Origin: Pseudomonadota bacterium
GTDB lineage: Bacteria > Pseudomonadota > Gammaproteobacteria > Xanthomonadales > Rhodanobacteraceae
DNA: 64,000 bases
NCBI GenBank assembly: GCA_021818335.1
Contig: JAKAEJ010000001.1
Coordinates: 1-64,000 of the forward strand
Direction of reading: 5' to 3'
Shown here in pieces: positions 39,983-50,769 of this stretch; positions within the stretch are counted from its first letter, which is position 1, and each line of letters begins with the position of its first letter. The notes beneath the pieces are model-generated. The model ran no database searches, was not told where the DNA came from, and worked only from the letters and a program-made list of their open reading frames with translations. The translations under genes and the position numbers were made by a program.

Positions 39983-40954
39983 ATGATCCTGAACAGCATT
40001 ACTGACGCCATCGGCCGCACGCCCGTCGTGCATATCAATAGGCTGGCGCCGCCTGGCGTTGAAATGTACGTCAAGGTCGAGGCGTTCAACCCCGGGGGAT
40101 CGGTCAAGGATCGTCTTGCGCTTGCGGTTATCCTGGACGCTGAGCGCAGCGGTGCGCTCAAGCCTGGACAGACCGTCGTCGAGGCGACCTCGGGCAACAC
40201 AGGAGTCGCGCTGGCCATGGTCTGCGCTTCGCGCGGCTACCCATTCGTCGCATTCATGACCGAGACGTTCTCGATCGAGCGCCGGAAGTTGATGCGCGCC
40301 TATGGCGCCAAGGTGATTCTCACGCCAGCCGCGGAGCGTGGCACCGGGATGGTTCGCCGCGCACAGGAATTCGCCGATCGCCATGGCGCATTCCTGACGC
40401 GTCAGTTCGACAATCCGGCAAATCCGGCATGGCACCGCAACACGACGGCCGCCGAAATCCTTCAGGATTTCGCAGGACGGCGCCTCGATTATTTCGTTTC
40501 CGGATGGGGCACCGGCGGCACACTCAGCGGCGTTGGCCAGATGCTGCGACTGGCTCGTCCGGACGTTGAGACCATCGCCGCCGAACCGGCCAATGCCGCC
40601 CTGCTGGAGGGCGGGGAGTGGCACCCCCACAAGATCCAGGGCTGGACGCCGGATTTCGTGCCCGGTGTCCTGGACCGATCCGTGGTGCAGCGTATCGTGA
40701 CGGTGGGCGAGGACGATGCCCGGGAACAAGCGCGCGCGCTGGCGCGAGAGGAAGGCCTGCTAGTCGGGCTGTCCTGCGGCGGCACTTTCGCTGCGGCCCT
40801 GCAGGTTGCACGGCAGGCGCAGCCCGGAAGCGTGCTGCTGGCCATGCTGCCGGACACGGGAGAACGCTACCTAACGACCTGGCTTTTCGAAGGCGTCAAC
40901 GAAGGCTCGGATGATGGCTGGTTGCAATCGCTGGACCGTGGCACCAACCCCTAG
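39983..40954 (+). CDS. O-acetylserine sulfhydrylase / cysteine synthase
   Basis: AFNPGGSVKDRLAL, ATSGNTGVALAMV, GWGTGGTLSGVGQ; RBS GGTGGAGG. Confidence 0.93.
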   Translation: MILNSITDAIGRTPVVHINRLAPPGVEMYVKVEAFNPGGSVKDRLALAVILDAERSGALKPGQTVVEATSGNTGVALAMVCASRGYPFVAFMTETFSIERRKLMRAYGAKVILTPAAERGTGMVRRAQEFADRHGAFLTRQFDNPANPAWHRNTTAAEILQDFAGRRLDYFVSGWGTGGTLSGVGQMLRLARPDVETIAAEPANAALLEGGEWHPHKIQGWTPDFVPGVLDRSVVQRIVTVGEDDAREQARALAREEGLLVGLSCGGTFAAALQVARQAQPGSVLLAMLPDTGERYLTTWLFEGVNEGSDDGWLQSLDRGTNP

Positions 40955-41220
40955 CGGAACAGGTGCGCGCGGCGTTTTCGTCGCGCGCCTGAAGCCATCC
41001 CGTACAAGCTGATCGTGAACCAGGCCAGCTCCAGCGCGAACGCCGGCCAATTGAACGTGCCGAGCACCAGCGAAACAATCACGGCTAGCGCGCCCAGCGC
41101 GTTGCAGAACTGGTTGCCAAGTCCATCGCCACGCAAGCGACCCGACTGCACCAAGAAATAGGCGAGCACGATCAGTGCCGCTCCTGCAAAACCGACGTAA
41201 TCAAACCATTGCAACGTCAT
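40951..41220 (-). CDS. small multi-TM membrane protein (about 89 aa)
   Basis: MTLQWFDYVGFAGAALIVLAYFLVQSGRL...; start 41220. Confidence 0.7.
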   Translation of the reverse strand: MTLQWFDYVGFAGAALIVLAYFLVQSGRLRGDGLGNQFCNALGALAVIVSLVLGTFNWPAFALELAWFTISLYGMASGARRKRRAHLFR

Positions 41221-41978
41221 GCTCGCCTCCCGCAGCGCCGCTGCCGCAGCGCCTCGAACAGGGCAATGCCGGCCGCGACCGATACATTCAGACTTTCCAT
41301 GGCGCCCGCCATGGGAATGCACGCCCTATAGTCACATGCGTCTCGGGTCAATCGACGCATACCTTCGCCCTCGGCACCCAGGACTAGCGCCGACGGAACG
41401 GTGAGGTCGATCTGGTCCAGCGGGCGCGCGCCATCGACTGCGCTATCCAGTGCCACCAACCAGACCCCGGCGTCTTTCAGCGCCGCCAGCGTGCGCGACA
41501 GATTGGTAACCTGCAGAAGCGGCACGTGCTCAGCGCCACCGGCAGCGGCACGGCGCGCGACAGGCGTCAGGCCAACGGCGCGGTCACGCGGGACAATCAC
41601 GGCCGTCGCCGCGGCCGCGGCCGCCGAGCGCATGCAGGCACCGAGGTTATGGGGGTCGGTCACGCCATCCAGCACCAGAAGGAGTGCCTCGCGGCCGGCT
41701 GCATCCAGTAATTCCGGCAATGTCTGCTCGCTATGCACCGCTGCGGCGACGCATTGCGCCGCGATGCCCTGATGGCGCGCACCCGACGCCACTCGATCCA
41801 GCGCCGATCGCGGCCGCAGCTCCACGGCGATGCCTTGGCGACGCGCCAAGTCGGTCAGGACGGCCAGTCGGGCATTCTGCGCGTCACGCTCGATCCAGAT
41901 TTCCCGCACACGCATCGCCCCTTCGCCGAGAACGGCCTCGACGGGATTGATGCCGACAATCCATTCCGACTTCATCAA
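41217..41978 (-). CDS. rlmB: 23S rRNA (guanosine-2'-O-)-methyltransferase RlmB
   Basis: SpoU-type: LVLDGVTDPHNLGACMRSA, LVLGAEGEGMRRLTRDACD; adjacent to rnr. Confidence 0.95.
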   Translation of the reverse strand: MMKSEWIVGINPVEAVLGEGAMRVREIWIERDAQNARLAVLTDLARRQGIAVELRPRSALDRVASGARHQGIAAQCVAAAVHSEQTLPELLDAAGREALLLVLDGVTDPHNLGACMRSAAAAAATAVIVPRDRAVGLTPVARRAAAGGAEHVPLLQVTNLSRTLAALKDAGVWLVALDSAVDGARPLDQIDLTVPSALVLGAEGEGMRRLTRDACDYRACIPMAGAMESLNVSVAAGIALFEALRQRRCGRRA

Positions 41979-44212
41979 GTCCGACCCTCGACCAGCTTCA
42001 GGTCGATCTTCCGATCCTCAAGGCTAGCGCGCAGCACCTGGACCTGCACCCGATCGCCCAGTCGCCAGGCTCGACGGGTACGCTCGCCGCTCAGTAGCCG
42101 GCGCTGGGCGTCGAAATGGTAGTAATCGGCGGGTAGCTGGGTGACATGTACCAAGCCGCTGATTCGTGTCTCGACCATTTCGACAAAGAGGCCAAAGGAC
42201 GTGACACCGGTTACGACACCTGCATATCGCGCCCCAACGTGACGCTCCATGAACGCGCACCGATACCGCTCGTCAACTTCCCGCTCCGCTTCATCGGCGA
42301 CACGCTCACGACGAGAACACCTTTGCGCAAGGCCCGCCATCTCTTCCTGTGAGTATCGGTAGTCGTCTCTCGGGCTGCCCGCAAGAACATGGCCAATGGC
42401 ACGATGCACCAGCAGGTCCGGATAACGCCGAATCGGCGACGTGAAGTGCGTGTAGGCTTCCAGCGCCAATCCGAAGTGGCCGCCATTCTGCGCCTGATAG
42501 ATGGCCAGAGACTGGACGCGAAGCAACACCGACTGCAAGAGCAAGGCTTCCGGGCGGGTCCGTATGCGCGCCAGCAGGTGTGCGAAATCACTGGGCTTCA
42601 CTGCATCCCATGCGGGAAGGCGAAGCTTGAATTCCCTCAGGAATTCAGCAAGTTCCGTATACTTTTCCTGAGGTGGCTTGTCGTGAACGCGGTACGGCGC
42701 CGGCACATGACGGCGGGACAGAAATCGGGCTGCCTGCACGTTGGCAGCAATCATGCATTCCTCGATCAGCCGGTGCGCGTCATTACGCTCGTACGCGCCA
42801 AGCGCCTGCACTTCGCCCGACGCGTCGAGGCGAAACTGCATTTCAAGCCCATCGAACTCGATAGCACCCCGCTCTGTCCGCGCGGCGGCGAGCACGCGAT
42901 AAAGCGCGTGCAGGTCGTTCACTGCCGGCCAAAGGGACCCAAGCGCCGCCCTCGCAGAGGGCTCGCCACTCAATGCCTGCCAAACCTGGGTATAGGTCAG
43001 CCTCGCGTGCGACCGAATCACGGCGCGCATGAAACGTGCCCGCCTGACCTGCCCCGTGTCATCGATCCGCATCTCGCAGACCAATGCAAGGCGGTCGACC
43101 TCGGGATTCAGTGAACAGACGCCGTTGGAAAGTACTTCGGGAAGCATCGGCACCACGAATCCCGGGAAGTAAACGGACGTACCACGGGCCTCGGCTTCTC
43201 GATCCAATGCGCTGCCTACGGGCACGTAGTGGGATACATCCGCGATGGCAACCCACAATCGGAACCCGCCGCCCGCCAATGGCTTGGCATAGACCGCATC
43301 GTCGAAATCGCGAGCATCCTCGCCATCGATCGTCACCAGTGGCAGCGTCCGCAAATCCTCGCGTCCCACATGCATCGTCGGATCCACGAACAATGGCTGC
43401 GCAGCTGCCTCATCGCTGGCTGCTTCCGGCCACTGCTGCGGCAGGTCATGCGCTGCAATGGCCATGCGCACGATGAGCGAAGGCGTGAGCCGTTCGCCCA
43501 GAACCTCGATGATGCGGCCGATCGGTCCGCGCAACCCGTCGGGCGGATCGGTGATCTCCGCTACGACGATCTGGCCGTCCTGCGCACCCAACTGCAGGCC
43601 GGGTGGAATAAGCAGCGGCTGGGCCAGCCGCCGGTCATCCGGCACTACGGTCACGATGCCACGTGCATGCACGGCACGGCCCACCAGTCGCGGACTGCGC
43701 CGCTCCAGAATTTCAATGATCGCGCCTTGCCGACGACCACGTCGGTCGACCCCAACCACGCTCGCCAGCGCTCGGTCTCCATGCAATACCTTGCGCATTT
43801 CCAGCGGCGCCAGGTACAAGTCATCGCCACCGCCATCGTCACGCAGGAAGCCATACCCCTCGGCATTGGCGATGACCTGTCCGGAAATCAGATCCAGCTT
43901 GCGGACCGGCGCATAGCCACCGCGGCGATTGAGCAGCAGCTGGCCATCCCGCAACATGGCGGCCAACCGCTTGCCAAGTGCAGCGCGCCGTTCCTCGTCG
44001 TCGAGACCAAGGCCCGACGCGATGGCCTCGCCCGTCATCGGCGCTGCGTGCTTGTCCAGCAGCAGGAGGATCGCTTCTCGGCTGGGGATCGGCCGCTCGT
44101 ATCGCGCGGCTTCGCGGGCCGCCTGCGGGTCGCGCACGCCCGAGGCATTCCGCGATGCAGATGCACGCGGCTTGTTCTTGCCGCGGCGCTTGCCGCGATC
44201 AGAGTGTGTCAT
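41975..44212 (-). CDS. rnr: ribonuclease R
   Basis: RNB domain TIDGEDARDFDDAVYA, HFTSPIRRYPDLLVHR, C-terminal S1 domain; start MTHSDRGK. Confidence 0.96.
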   Translation of the reverse strand: MTHSDRGKRRGKNKPRASASRNASGVRDPQAAREAARYERPIPSREAILLLLDKHAAPMTGEAIASGLGLDDEERRAALGKRLAAMLRDGQLLLNRRGGYAPVRKLDLISGQVIANAEGYGFLRDDGGGDDLYLAPLEMRKVLHGDRALASVVGVDRRGRRQGAIIEILERRSPRLVGRAVHARGIVTVVPDDRRLAQPLLIPPGLQLGAQDGQIVVAEITDPPDGLRGPIGRIIEVLGERLTPSLIVRMAIAAHDLPQQWPEAASDEAAAQPLFVDPTMHVGREDLRTLPLVTIDGEDARDFDDAVYAKPLAGGGFRLWVAIADVSHYVPVGSALDREAEARGTSVYFPGFVVPMLPEVLSNGVCSLNPEVDRLALVCEMRIDDTGQVRRARFMRAVIRSHARLTYTQVWQALSGEPSARAALGSLWPAVNDLHALYRVLAAARTERGAIEFDGLEMQFRLDASGEVQALGAYERNDAHRLIEECMIAANVQAARFLSRRHVPAPYRVHDKPPQEKYTELAEFLREFKLRLPAWDAVKPSDFAHLLARIRTRPEALLLQSVLLRVQSLAIYQAQNGGHFGLALEAYTHFTSPIRRYPDLLVHRAIGHVLAGSPRDDYRYSQEEMAGLAQRCSRRERVADEAEREVDERYRCAFMERHVGARYAGVVTGVTSFGLFVEMVETRISGLVHVTQLPADYYHFDAQRRLLSGERTRRAWRLGDRVQVQVLRASLEDRKIDLKLVEGRT

Positions 44213-44335
44213 GCGGGCAGCCTCGCCGACGCAGTGCCGAATTGCAAGCCGCACGCGTTGACAAAGCCCTGTGGCAGACCTAGATTACGCGGCTCGCGCG
44301 CGCCTGAACGGCCTACGGGAGCATGCGATACACCT

Positions 44336-44420
<85 letters not shown>

Positions 44421-44427
44421 ATATACG

Positions 44428-44466
44428 ACGCCAAGCTACGGAAACGCTTGGCGTTTTTATTTTTTG
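44428..44466 (+). terminator. Rho-independent terminator after tRNA-Leu
   Basis: 9-bp stem ACGCCAAGC/GCTTGGCGT followed by TTTTATTTTTT. Confidence 0.9.
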
Positions 44467-44991
44467 CTCCGCCACTGCACATTGGTGGCGGCACAGTGGG
44501 CGGCTCTCTGCAATGCGCCGTTGGCGCGCAAGCAGTCGGACCAGCGGCGTCCTCGGTATTGCCTCGTGCGGTTCGTCCTTTCGGCAAGGACAATGCGTCG
44601 CAGAGGCCTCCCCGCAATAGTTCAGCGCGCACGGGCGTCCAGGCGTCTGCGCGACCCGGCTCGACCCATGCCATCACCCTGATCAAGGCTGGCCGCGCGC
44701 TTCCGCAGTCGAGGAACGGTCGAGTACCGACCCCGGCCAATCAAAGACCATCGCATCGCGCGGCCAGCCATGCCATCGGCGGATCGACACACCGAGGCCG
44801 ATCCAGTCACTGAGCCACCATCGCGCCACGGTTCCGCAGTTTCCCCGCGCGGTGACCCGCCATGATCGTGGGCGCAGTCCGGGCAGTGTCCGGCACTGTG
44901 CGATCGCTCCCTGTTGCGGTGCAACTGCCTGCAACAGACAACGCATGGCTGCTTGGTACACTCGTACCATGCATTTCGATGCGCTCCGGCC

Positions 44992-46308
44992 ATGCTGACC
45001 GAACTGGGGATGGTGCTCCTCCTGGCGATGGCCAATGGCTTTTTCGCTCTTTCCGAAATGGCTATCGTCACCGCAAGACGCTCGCGGCTGAAGCAGATGG
45101 CGCGCACGAGCACCCGCGCCGCGCTCGCACTCAGGCTGGCGCAGTCGCCAGAACACTTCCTTTCAACGGTCCAGGTCGGCATCACCTTGATTGCGATCGT
45201 TACGGGCGTCGTCACGGGCGCCAACATCGGCGATCACATCATGCTGTGGCTGAAGGGGCTCGGCTGGATGCCCCTGCTTCCTTATGCGCGTCCCCTGGGC
45301 TACATGGTCGGGATTTCCCTGATCACGTATCTCAACATCGTGATCGGCGAACTCGTCCCCAAACGCCTGGCGCTGGTTGCACCCGAGAAAGTGGCTCTAT
45401 TGGTCGGCGCACCCATGCTCGCATTGGCGCGTGCAGGGGCACCCATCGTTTACTTGCTGAATACCTCTAGCAATGCGCTCTTGCGTCTTTTGCGGCTCGG
45501 CCGCGCAGTACCGGAGCGCATTACCGAGGATGAAATCCGGTTGCTTGTCGCGGAAAGCGCCGAGCAAGGCGTGCTGGATGAAGATGAACGCGCAATGGTC
45601 AGCCGCGTACTGCGCCTCGGCGACCGCAGCGTCGGCAGCGTCATGACCCCGCGCACACGTGTCGCATGGCTCGATGCAGCCGCGGGACTGGATGAAAACC
45701 TCGCGACTCTGCGCACGACGCCTTATTCGCGCTACCCCGTCTATCGCGCCAGTGAAAAGGAAATCCTGGGCGTCCTCGAGGTCAAGAGCCTCCTCGAGCC
45801 GCTAACGCGCGGGGAAACGCAAATCAATCTGTTTCGGACGCTTGCCAGGCCGCTGTACGTTCCAAGCAGCGCACGCGCGCTGGATCTGCTGGAACAATTC
45901 CGGGACGCCCCGACGCCACTGGCCCTGGTGGTGGACGAGTACGGCGACATCGAAGGCCTCGTCACCTTCAACAACCTGCTCGAAGCAGTCGTCGGACGAC
46001 CGGTACCTGGAGCCGGCGATACGGCTGACAAGGCCGATGTCGTGCGTCGCGCCGATGGTAGCTTCAGCCTGGACGGCGCGCTGTCCATTGAGGATCTCCG
46101 CGACTTGCTTGGCGAGGTTCAACTCCCGGAGGAACCTGACCTTGAGTACCACACCGTCGCCGGATTGATCATCGCGCGACTCGGACGCATTCCGGCTCTG
46201 GGCGAAATCGTTGAGTGGCAGGGCTTGCGCTTCGAGGTCCTCGATCTTGATGGTGCGAGGATCGACCGGGTGTTGCTGAGCCTGCGACCCCAGGATCCTG
46301 GGTCATGA
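44992..46308 (+). CDS. hemolysin-family / CNNM-CBS-CorC_HlyC membrane protein
   Basis: CNNM domain, PTLNIVIGELVPKRLAL-like region (ITYLNIVIGELVPKRLAL), VMTPRTRVAWLD CBS, CorC_HlyC C-terminus. Confidence 0.93.
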   Translation: MLTELGMVLLLAMANGFFALSEMAIVTARRSRLKQMARTSTRAALALRLAQSPEHFLSTVQVGITLIAIVTGVVTGANIGDHIMLWLKGLGWMPLLPYARPLGYMVGISLITYLNIVIGELVPKRLALVAPEKVALLVGAPMLALARAGAPIVYLLNTSSNALLRLLRLGRAVPERITEDEIRLLVAESAEQGVLDEDERAMVSRVLRLGDRSVGSVMTPRTRVAWLDAAAGLDENLATLRTTPYSRYPVYRASEKEILGVLEVKSLLEPLTRGETQINLFRTLARPLYVPSSARALDLLEQFRDAPTPLALVVDEYGDIEGLVTFNNLLEAVVGRPVPGAGDTADKADVVRRADGSFSLDGALSIEDLRDLLGEVQLPEEPDLEYHTVAGLIIARLGRIPALGEIVEWQGLRFEVLDLDGARIDRVLLSLRPQDPGS

Positions 46309-46910
46309 GCCCGGGCGTCCATGCGGCACGTACCAGCTCGCTGCTCCAGGCGGCGCTGGCTGAACAAACCGGATCGCACATCCGGCTGGGCGACTTGGTC
46401 ACGCCACTGCATGAACGTGGGTTCGGATTCCTTCTGCTGATCCTCGCACTGCCCAACTTCGTGCCAGTACCCATCGGCATTGGCGGGCCCATGGGCGTGC
46501 TCGTGGCGTTGGTCGGCGCTCAGATGCTGATTGGCCTGACGCAACCCTGGCTGCCGACGCGACTTGCCGACGTCCGCATCGCCCATGCCACCGCTGAGAA
46601 AGTCCTTGGATTCGGCCTGCCGTTGCTGACGCGGCTGGAGAAACTGGCACGACCGCGGCTCGAGGTCCTGACCTACCGACCGGCCAGCCTCATCACGGGG
46701 CTCCTTCTCCTGATCGTCGGAGGTTTGCTGGCGCTGCCTATTCCTTTCACGAACTGGCCTATCGGCTTCCTGTTGCTTGTCTGCGCAATCGCCCTGATGG
46801 AACGAGACGGTGCACTGCTGCTGGCAGCATGGCTGGGATCCCTCGCAGGCGTCGGCGCATTCGCCAGCCTGGGCGGTGCCCTCTGGCATTACATCCGACA
46901 AGCGTTCTGA
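46305..46910 (+). CDS. ExoD-family membrane protein
   Basis: RGFGFLLLILALPNFVPVPIGIGG; ATGA overlap with upstream gene. Confidence 0.88.
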   Translation: MSPGVHAARTSSLLQAALAEQTGSHIRLGDLVTPLHERGFGFLLLILALPNFVPVPIGIGGPMGVLVALVGAQMLIGLTQPWLPTRLADVRIAHATAEKVLGFGLPLLTRLEKLARPRLEVLTYRPASLITGLLLLIVGGLLALPIPFTNWPIGFLLLVCAIALMERDGALLLAAWLGSLAGVGAFASLGGALWHYIRQAF

Positions 46911-46914
46911 CCAC

Positions 46915-47226
46915 TCAACTGAAGAGTTGCAGCAGGGCCCAAGACAGGCCAAGCACGATGTATCCGGCCAGCAACCAGAAATTCCGATCCAGATAGGGCT
47001 CCCCGGTTTCCCGGACCAGTGGACCGCAGTGCGCAGCAAACCAGTCCGGGACGATGAGCATCGCCATGCCAGCTGCCGGCATCACCAGCACCATGACGAA
47101 TTCCCGAGCCAGCAGCAAGACGCCTGCGCCAGGCGGCATCCAGAGCATGGGGAACCACTGCCTGAGGTGCAGAATGACCCACGGCCAGTAGATCAGGGCA
47201 CCGATACCGAGCATCCTCGATCCCAT
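46915..47226 (-). CDS. small uncharacterised membrane protein
   Basis: 103-aa hydrophobic ORF immediately after trmJ on the same strand; convergent with exoD-like gene. Confidence 0.6.
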   Translation of the reverse strand: MGSRMLGIGALIYWPWVILHLRQWFPMLWMPPGAGVLLLAREFVMVLVMPAAGMAMLIVPDWFAAHCGPLVRETGEPYLDRNFWLLAGYIVLGLSWALLQLFS

Positions 47227-47229
47227 CGT

Positions 47230-47994
47230 TCAATCCCTTTCGGCTGCACGGGCCAGCCGTGCCATCCGCTCGGCATCGGAAAGGACGCCATGCAGGATGC
47301 GCAGTTCTCGGACGCTGGGTTGCGCCCGCAGGAAAAGCCTGCGCAGGCGTCGCTCGATCGTGAAGGGTGCTCGCCCCTTGTGAAAATCAATGGCCACGAG
47401 CGCCTGCCAGAGGTGATTGAAAAACGATTCCAGGTCGGCCAGCTTCGCTGGTAGATCCGCATTGTCGATGCCGGGCAATGGCGGGGCATCCGAGGGTGCC
47501 AGTGCGGACATGCGCAACTCGTACGCCATGACTTGCACGGCTTGGGCGAGATTGAGGGAGCTGAAGTCATCCACGCTGGGGATGCGCACCATGGCCTGGC
47601 ACCGAGCCAGTTCGTCATTATCCAGGCCTGTACGCTCGTTGCCGAACAACAGCGCAACTTGACCTCCGGACGCGGCATGCGCGTTGGCGCGGGCCGCTGC
47701 CGTACGGGGATCGTGTTCCTCCATAACCACACCCCGGCGACGCGCGCTCAGTCCTAACGCCAAGGTGCATCCCGCGAGAGCAGTGTCGAGATCCGCATGA
47801 ACAGCCGCCGTCTCGAGCAGCGCATCGGCCCCTGCGGCCAGCGCCGTGGCGTCTGCGTCAGGGAAATGACGTGGCGATACCAGCGACATTCGAGTCAGGC
47901 CCATCGTCCGCAGCGCCCGCGCCGCGGCCCCAATGTTCCCTGGATGCTGTGGACGCACCAGGACACACAGCACATTTGCCTGCACGTTGCTCAT
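47230..47994 (-). CDS. trmJ: tRNA (Cm/Um32) methyltransferase TrmJ
   Basis: [55 protein letters not shown]. Confidence 0.95.
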   Translation of the reverse strand: MSNVQANVLCVLVRPQHPGNIGAAARALRTMGLTRMSLVSPRHFPDADATALAAGADALLETAAVHADLDTALAGCTLALGLSARRRGVVMEEHDPRTAAARANAHAASGGQVALLFGNERTGLDNDELARCQAMVRIPSVDDFSSLNLAQAVQVMAYELRMSALAPSDAPPLPGIDNADLPAKLADLESFFNHLWQALVAIDFHKGRAPFTIERRLRRLFLRAQPSVRELRILHGVLSDAERMARLARAAERD

Positions 47995-48084
47995 GACCCG
48001 ATCGCCGCGCGCACGTGCCGTCGCTGGCATAATGCCCGGGCTGCACCCGCTGCGACCCCGCTCTTTACAGTTTCCAATCTGCCC

Positions 48085-48888
48085 ATGCCCAGACCCGCCA
48101 TCACGGTTGCGGTACGCGCCGCACGCGCCGCCGGCAACGTCATCCTGCGCTACCAGAATCGCGTCGAGGGCCTTGCCATCGTCGAGAAGCAGCGCATGGA
48201 TTTCGCCAGCGAAGTTGATCGACTCGCCGAAGCTGAAATCATACGCGAGGTCCACCGCTCCTATCCCGACCATGGCATCCTCGCCGAGGAATCCGGGCAG
48301 ATTGGCAAGGGTCGGTCCACGTGGGTCATTGACCCGTTGGATGGCACTCACAACTACCTGCGGGGCATCCCGCACTGCTGTGTGTCCATTGCGCTCGTCG
48401 AACGAGGCGAGCCAACCCATGGCGTCATATTCGATCCCTTTCGCAATGAATTGTTCACCGCGAGCAAGGGTGATGGCGCCTTTCTCAACGACCGCAGGAT
48501 GCGCGTCAGCAAGCGTGATGGACTCGAAGGCGCGATGATTGCCACTGGTTTTCCCTACCGCCAGCGCCCCCATCTCGACGTGCAATTAGGCATGGTGCGC
48601 GCGCTCCTTGCCGAAGCCGAAGACTTGCGTCGCAGCGGCTCAGCAGCGTTGGATCTCGCCTACGTGGCGAGCGGGCGTTTCGACGGCTACTTTGAAATCG
48701 GTCTCAAACCATGGGATCTGGCGGCTGGATGCCTCCTGGTTCGGGAGGCCGGTGGCCGCTACAGCGACTTCGCGGGCCGCGAGGGCCTGCCCGCGAGCGG
48801 CAATATCGTGGCAGGCAACCTCGCAGTGACCAAAGGCATGCTGGCGGCCATCAGACCGCTTGCGCCACCCTCGCTTCTACAGGCCTGA
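48085..48888 (+). CDS. suhB: inositol monophosphatase family protein SuhB
   Basis: [50 protein letters not shown]; divergent from trmJ. Confidence 0.95.
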   Translation: MPRPAITVAVRAARAAGNVILRYQNRVEGLAIVEKQRMDFASEVDRLAEAEIIREVHRSYPDHGILAEESGQIGKGRSTWVIDPLDGTHNYLRGIPHCCVSIALVERGEPTHGVIFDPFRNELFTASKGDGAFLNDRRMRVSKRDGLEGAMIATGFPYRQRPHLDVQLGMVRALLAEAEDLRRSGSAALDLAYVASGRFDGYFEIGLKPWDLAAGCLLVREAGGRYSDFAGREGLPASGNIVAGNLAVTKGMLAAIRPLAPPSLLQA

Positions 48889-48964
48889 AGTCGCCGATCA
48901 CGCGTCATCCCCTGCTCGCCCGTTCTATCGCCGCGCAGCGAACGGCATCCGCTAGCGCATTGCC

Positions 48965-49387
48965 TTACATGTCATGTTTCGCCAACGTGTATCCGCGCTG
49001 CTGGTAGGTGCGCCAGCGGGTGCGTGAGCCAGCACGTGCGTCGGCCTCGGCAGGGACAACTTCCAGAAGTCGGGCGCAATCGCGATCACACGCGTCCTCG
49101 CGCAAATTCACCACCGCTTCGCGATCAGGTGTCTCAACGCCGGGGGGCACGATCAGCACCGCCGTGTCATCGTCGTCGGTGTCGCCGGCAATCTGGTGGG
49201 GAATGAAAGCGTCGTCATCGAAGCTCCACAGAAGCTCGTCGAGGGCTTCGGCCTCGGCAACATCACGCACGAGGACCAGGACCCGCAGGCCCCTCGCGTG
49301 GGCGCGCCTAACCAGCTCGCAAACGAGCAATAATGGCTGCGCACGAAAGCGCGGCTTTTCGATGAGATAGAAGTCTGCCTGAGGCAT
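48965..49387 (-). CDS. holC: DNA polymerase III chi subunit
   Basis: ADFYLI, VCELVRRAHARGLRVLVLV, LDELLWSFDDDAFIPHQ. Confidence 0.92.
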   Translation of the reverse strand: MPQADFYLIEKPRFRAQPLLLVCELVRRAHARGLRVLVLVRDVAEAEALDELLWSFDDDAFIPHQIAGDTDDDDTAVLIVPPGVETPDREAVVNLREDACDRDCARLLEVVPAEADARAGSRTRWRTYQQRGYTLAKHDM

Positions 49388-49446
49388 GACTGAAGGTTAA
49401 CCGCGCGCGACGCGCGGGTCACCATACGGCACGCGACGACGAAGGC

Positions 49447-50769
49447 TCACCGCGTGGATTCACGTTGGGCATCGGGTAACAGGATGCGAACGCACAAGCC
49501 AGCGCCTTCCCAATTCGCCAGACTGATGCGCCCGCCATGCGCCTCGACGATTTCTCGCGCCAGGGCGAGACCCAGTCCGCTGCCACTGCGCTTGGTCGAA
49601 TAGAAGGGCATCAATGCCTGCGCTAGAACCGCCTCGCTCATCCCGCTTCCGCGGTCTCGGATTTCAATTCGCCACAGCGAGTCAATCAATTGGACCTCGA
49701 GTTCCACCGCAGCTTCCGGACCACCGGCTTCGTGGGCGTTCTTCACCAGGTTCAGAAGCGCCTGCTCCATCTGCGCTGGGTCAACGGAAACGGACGCGTC
49801 CGGAATCGGGTACGGCAAGCGGAAGGAAGCGTGTGCCGCCAGAGCATCGATCAGGGCTGACCATTTCACGGCCTCGCGGCGCGGAGCGGGAAGTTTCGCG
49901 ATTTGCGCATAGTCAGCAATGAAGCGGTGCAAATGCTGTGCTCGCTCGCCGATGCGGGCAAATACGTCCGGCAATGACGCGACCTGTCCGCGGCGTGCCA
50001 TTTCAGCCCCGGGATGCGCCAAAGACGTGATCGGAGCCAACGAATTGTTGAGCTCGTGGCTGATGACGCGGATAACTTTCTTCCACACCGCCACTTCAGC
50101 GCGCGCCAGCTCGCGCGTCATCCGCCGCAGCAAATAGAGGCGGTGCGGGACGCCCTGAAGTCTGAAACCGCGCTGCGCCAGGTGGTATCGCTCCTCCATG
50201 CCGTCGATCTCAAGCATGAAAAGACCGTCATCTCCGGCTGCCAGCGCGTTCCGCAGCGGTGCGGGAAGTCCCTCAAGCAGCACCATGAACGACTCACCTG
50301 CCAGACCGCGGCCACCACCAAGCAACCGACGGGCAGCCAGATTGCACAGTGCGATGCGGTCATGACCGTCCACCAGCCATAGCGCCACGGGCGTGTGTTG
50401 CAACACCGTGTCCAGAAGTAACTCGCGCTGCGCCAGATGCTGATTGCGGGTACGCAACGCCATGCCGAGTGCATTGTGTGCTTCGATCAGCGCTCCCATT
50501 TCGTCGCGCCTGCGCAAGGCAATGCCGAAGCTGAAGTCCCCGTCCCAATAGCTGGCGATTGCGCTGTCCAGCGCACGCAAGAGACGCCGGTTAGGCTGCA
50601 TCAGCGAACTTGCGATCCAGAGAAGCAGCGGCAACAAAACCATCGCCGCTACGGCCACGGCCCAAGGCGGTGCAAGCAGCGATTCGAGCATGACAACCAT
50701 TGCTGCGCCGGCCAGCGAGGAAAGCCACAACAACAGAGCAAGCTTGCCTGCGAGCGAAAATACGCGCAT
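49447..50769 (-). CDS. NtrY-like sensor histidine kinase
   Basis: TM N-terminus, HAMP/PAS region, KVIRVISHELNNSLAPITSLA H-box, GSGLGLALAREIVEAHGG. Confidence 0.93.
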   Translation of the reverse strand: MRVFSLAGKLALLLWLSSLAGAAMVVMLESLLAPPWAVAVAAMVLLPLLLWIASSLMQPNRRLLRALDSAIASYWDGDFSFGIALRRRDEMGALIEAHNALGMALRTRNQHLAQRELLLDTVLQHTPVALWLVDGHDRIALCNLAARRLLGGGRGLAGESFMVLLEGLPAPLRNALAAGDDGLFMLEIDGMEERYHLAQRGFRLQGVPHRLYLLRRMTRELARAEVAVWKKVIRVISHELNNSLAPITSLAHPGAEMARRGQVASLPDVFARIGERAQHLHRFIADYAQIAKLPAPRREAVKWSALIDALAAHASFRLPYPIPDASVSVDPAQMEQALLNLVKNAHEAGGPEAAVELEVQLIDSLWRIEIRDRGSGMSEAVLAQALMPFYSTKRSGSGLGLALAREIVEAHGGRISLANWEGAGLCVRILLPDAQRESTR

